41,235 nt of DNA from contig JAIQFY010000046.1 in assembly GCA_020072965.1 (NCBI GenBank), forward strand, positions 1 through 41,235, read 5' to 3'. A program made the position numbers and the translations under genes. This document shows positions 41,204-41,235 of this stretch, in pieces. Position 1 is the stretch's first letter, and the number at the start of each line of letters is the position of its first letter. This stretch comes from Terriglobia bacterium. GTDB lineage: Bacteria; Acidobacteriota; Terriglobia; JAIQFV01. Below the pieces are notes generated by a model. That model did no database searches. It had not been told where the DNA came from and saw only the letters and a list, made by a program, of their open reading frames with translations.

Positions 41204-41235
41204 ATGACGGATTATAACAAAGCAGGGCGGGTGAT
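41204..41235 (+). CDS. Start of a gene cut by the window edge
   Basis: ATG at 41204 with GAGGAG at 41191-41196. The visible product is MTDYNKAGRV and continues past the window. Too short to identify. Confidence 0.5.
   Translation, partial: MTDYNKAGRV

Overview
The window looks like a piece of an acidobacterial chromosome. The strongest pointer is five large MacB/FtsX-type permeases with no ATPase gene beside them, some behind PadR repressor genes. This is the 'acidobacterial duplicated orphan permease' (ADOP) arrangement. Multi-haem cytochrome c, FecR/OmpA/CHASE2 signalling, an ARPP-1 protein and many short AT-rich and GC-rich dispersed repeats fit the same kind of genome. This placement is inferred from gene families, not from a marker gene.

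Layout. 1-3.7 kb: a secreted coiled-coil protein, tRNA-Lys(TTT), a phospholipase B-like lipoprotein and tRNA-Arg(ACG). 3.7-8.9 kb: a decayed accessory patch with remnants of a serine recombinase, a PP2C/RsbU-type phosphatase, an IS4-type transposase and a HigB toxin, three copies of a GIY-YIG gene joined to tRNA-Arg 3' sequence, a foldback element, an orphan HigA, a cytochrome c fragment and an intact tetrahaem cytochrome c. 8.9-12.1 kb (minus strand): a tight FecR - OmpA lipoprotein - CHASE2/HD-GYP operon, probably an envelope-sensing c-di-GMP phosphodiesterase module. 12.3-13.1 kb: a complete HigBA-type toxin-antitoxin pair. 13.2-16.0 kb: ECF sigma factor, zinc-finger anti-sigma-like protein and ARPP-1 protein. 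16.4-17.2 kb: an orphan PD-(D/E)XK nuclease-like protein. 17.2-18.6 kb is a repeat-filled gap.

18.7-41 kb is dominated by the ADOPs: two solo plus-strand copies, a PadR-ADOP-ADOP operon on the minus strand and a PadR-ADOP pair on the plus strand. Between them lie a small membrane protein, a secreted protein, an AraC regulator and a divergently oriented berberine-bridge-type FAD oxidoreductase. The last bases begin one more gene.

The observation I rate highest is at 21.8-23.8 kb. Two open frames that would normally be called as two genes lie in the same frame, separated by a single TGA. The TGA falls exactly where the first cysteine of a thioredoxin CxxC motif should be (TGA-His-Leu-Cys). A cis-proline follows 43 residues later, as in thioredoxin, and a hairpin directly 3' of the TGA looks like a bacterial SECIS element. 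I propose one 659-residue selenoprotein with a UxxC thioredoxin-like domain followed by a TlpA-like WCLPC domain. No selenocysteine machinery gene lies in the window, so the proposal depends on the rest of the genome.
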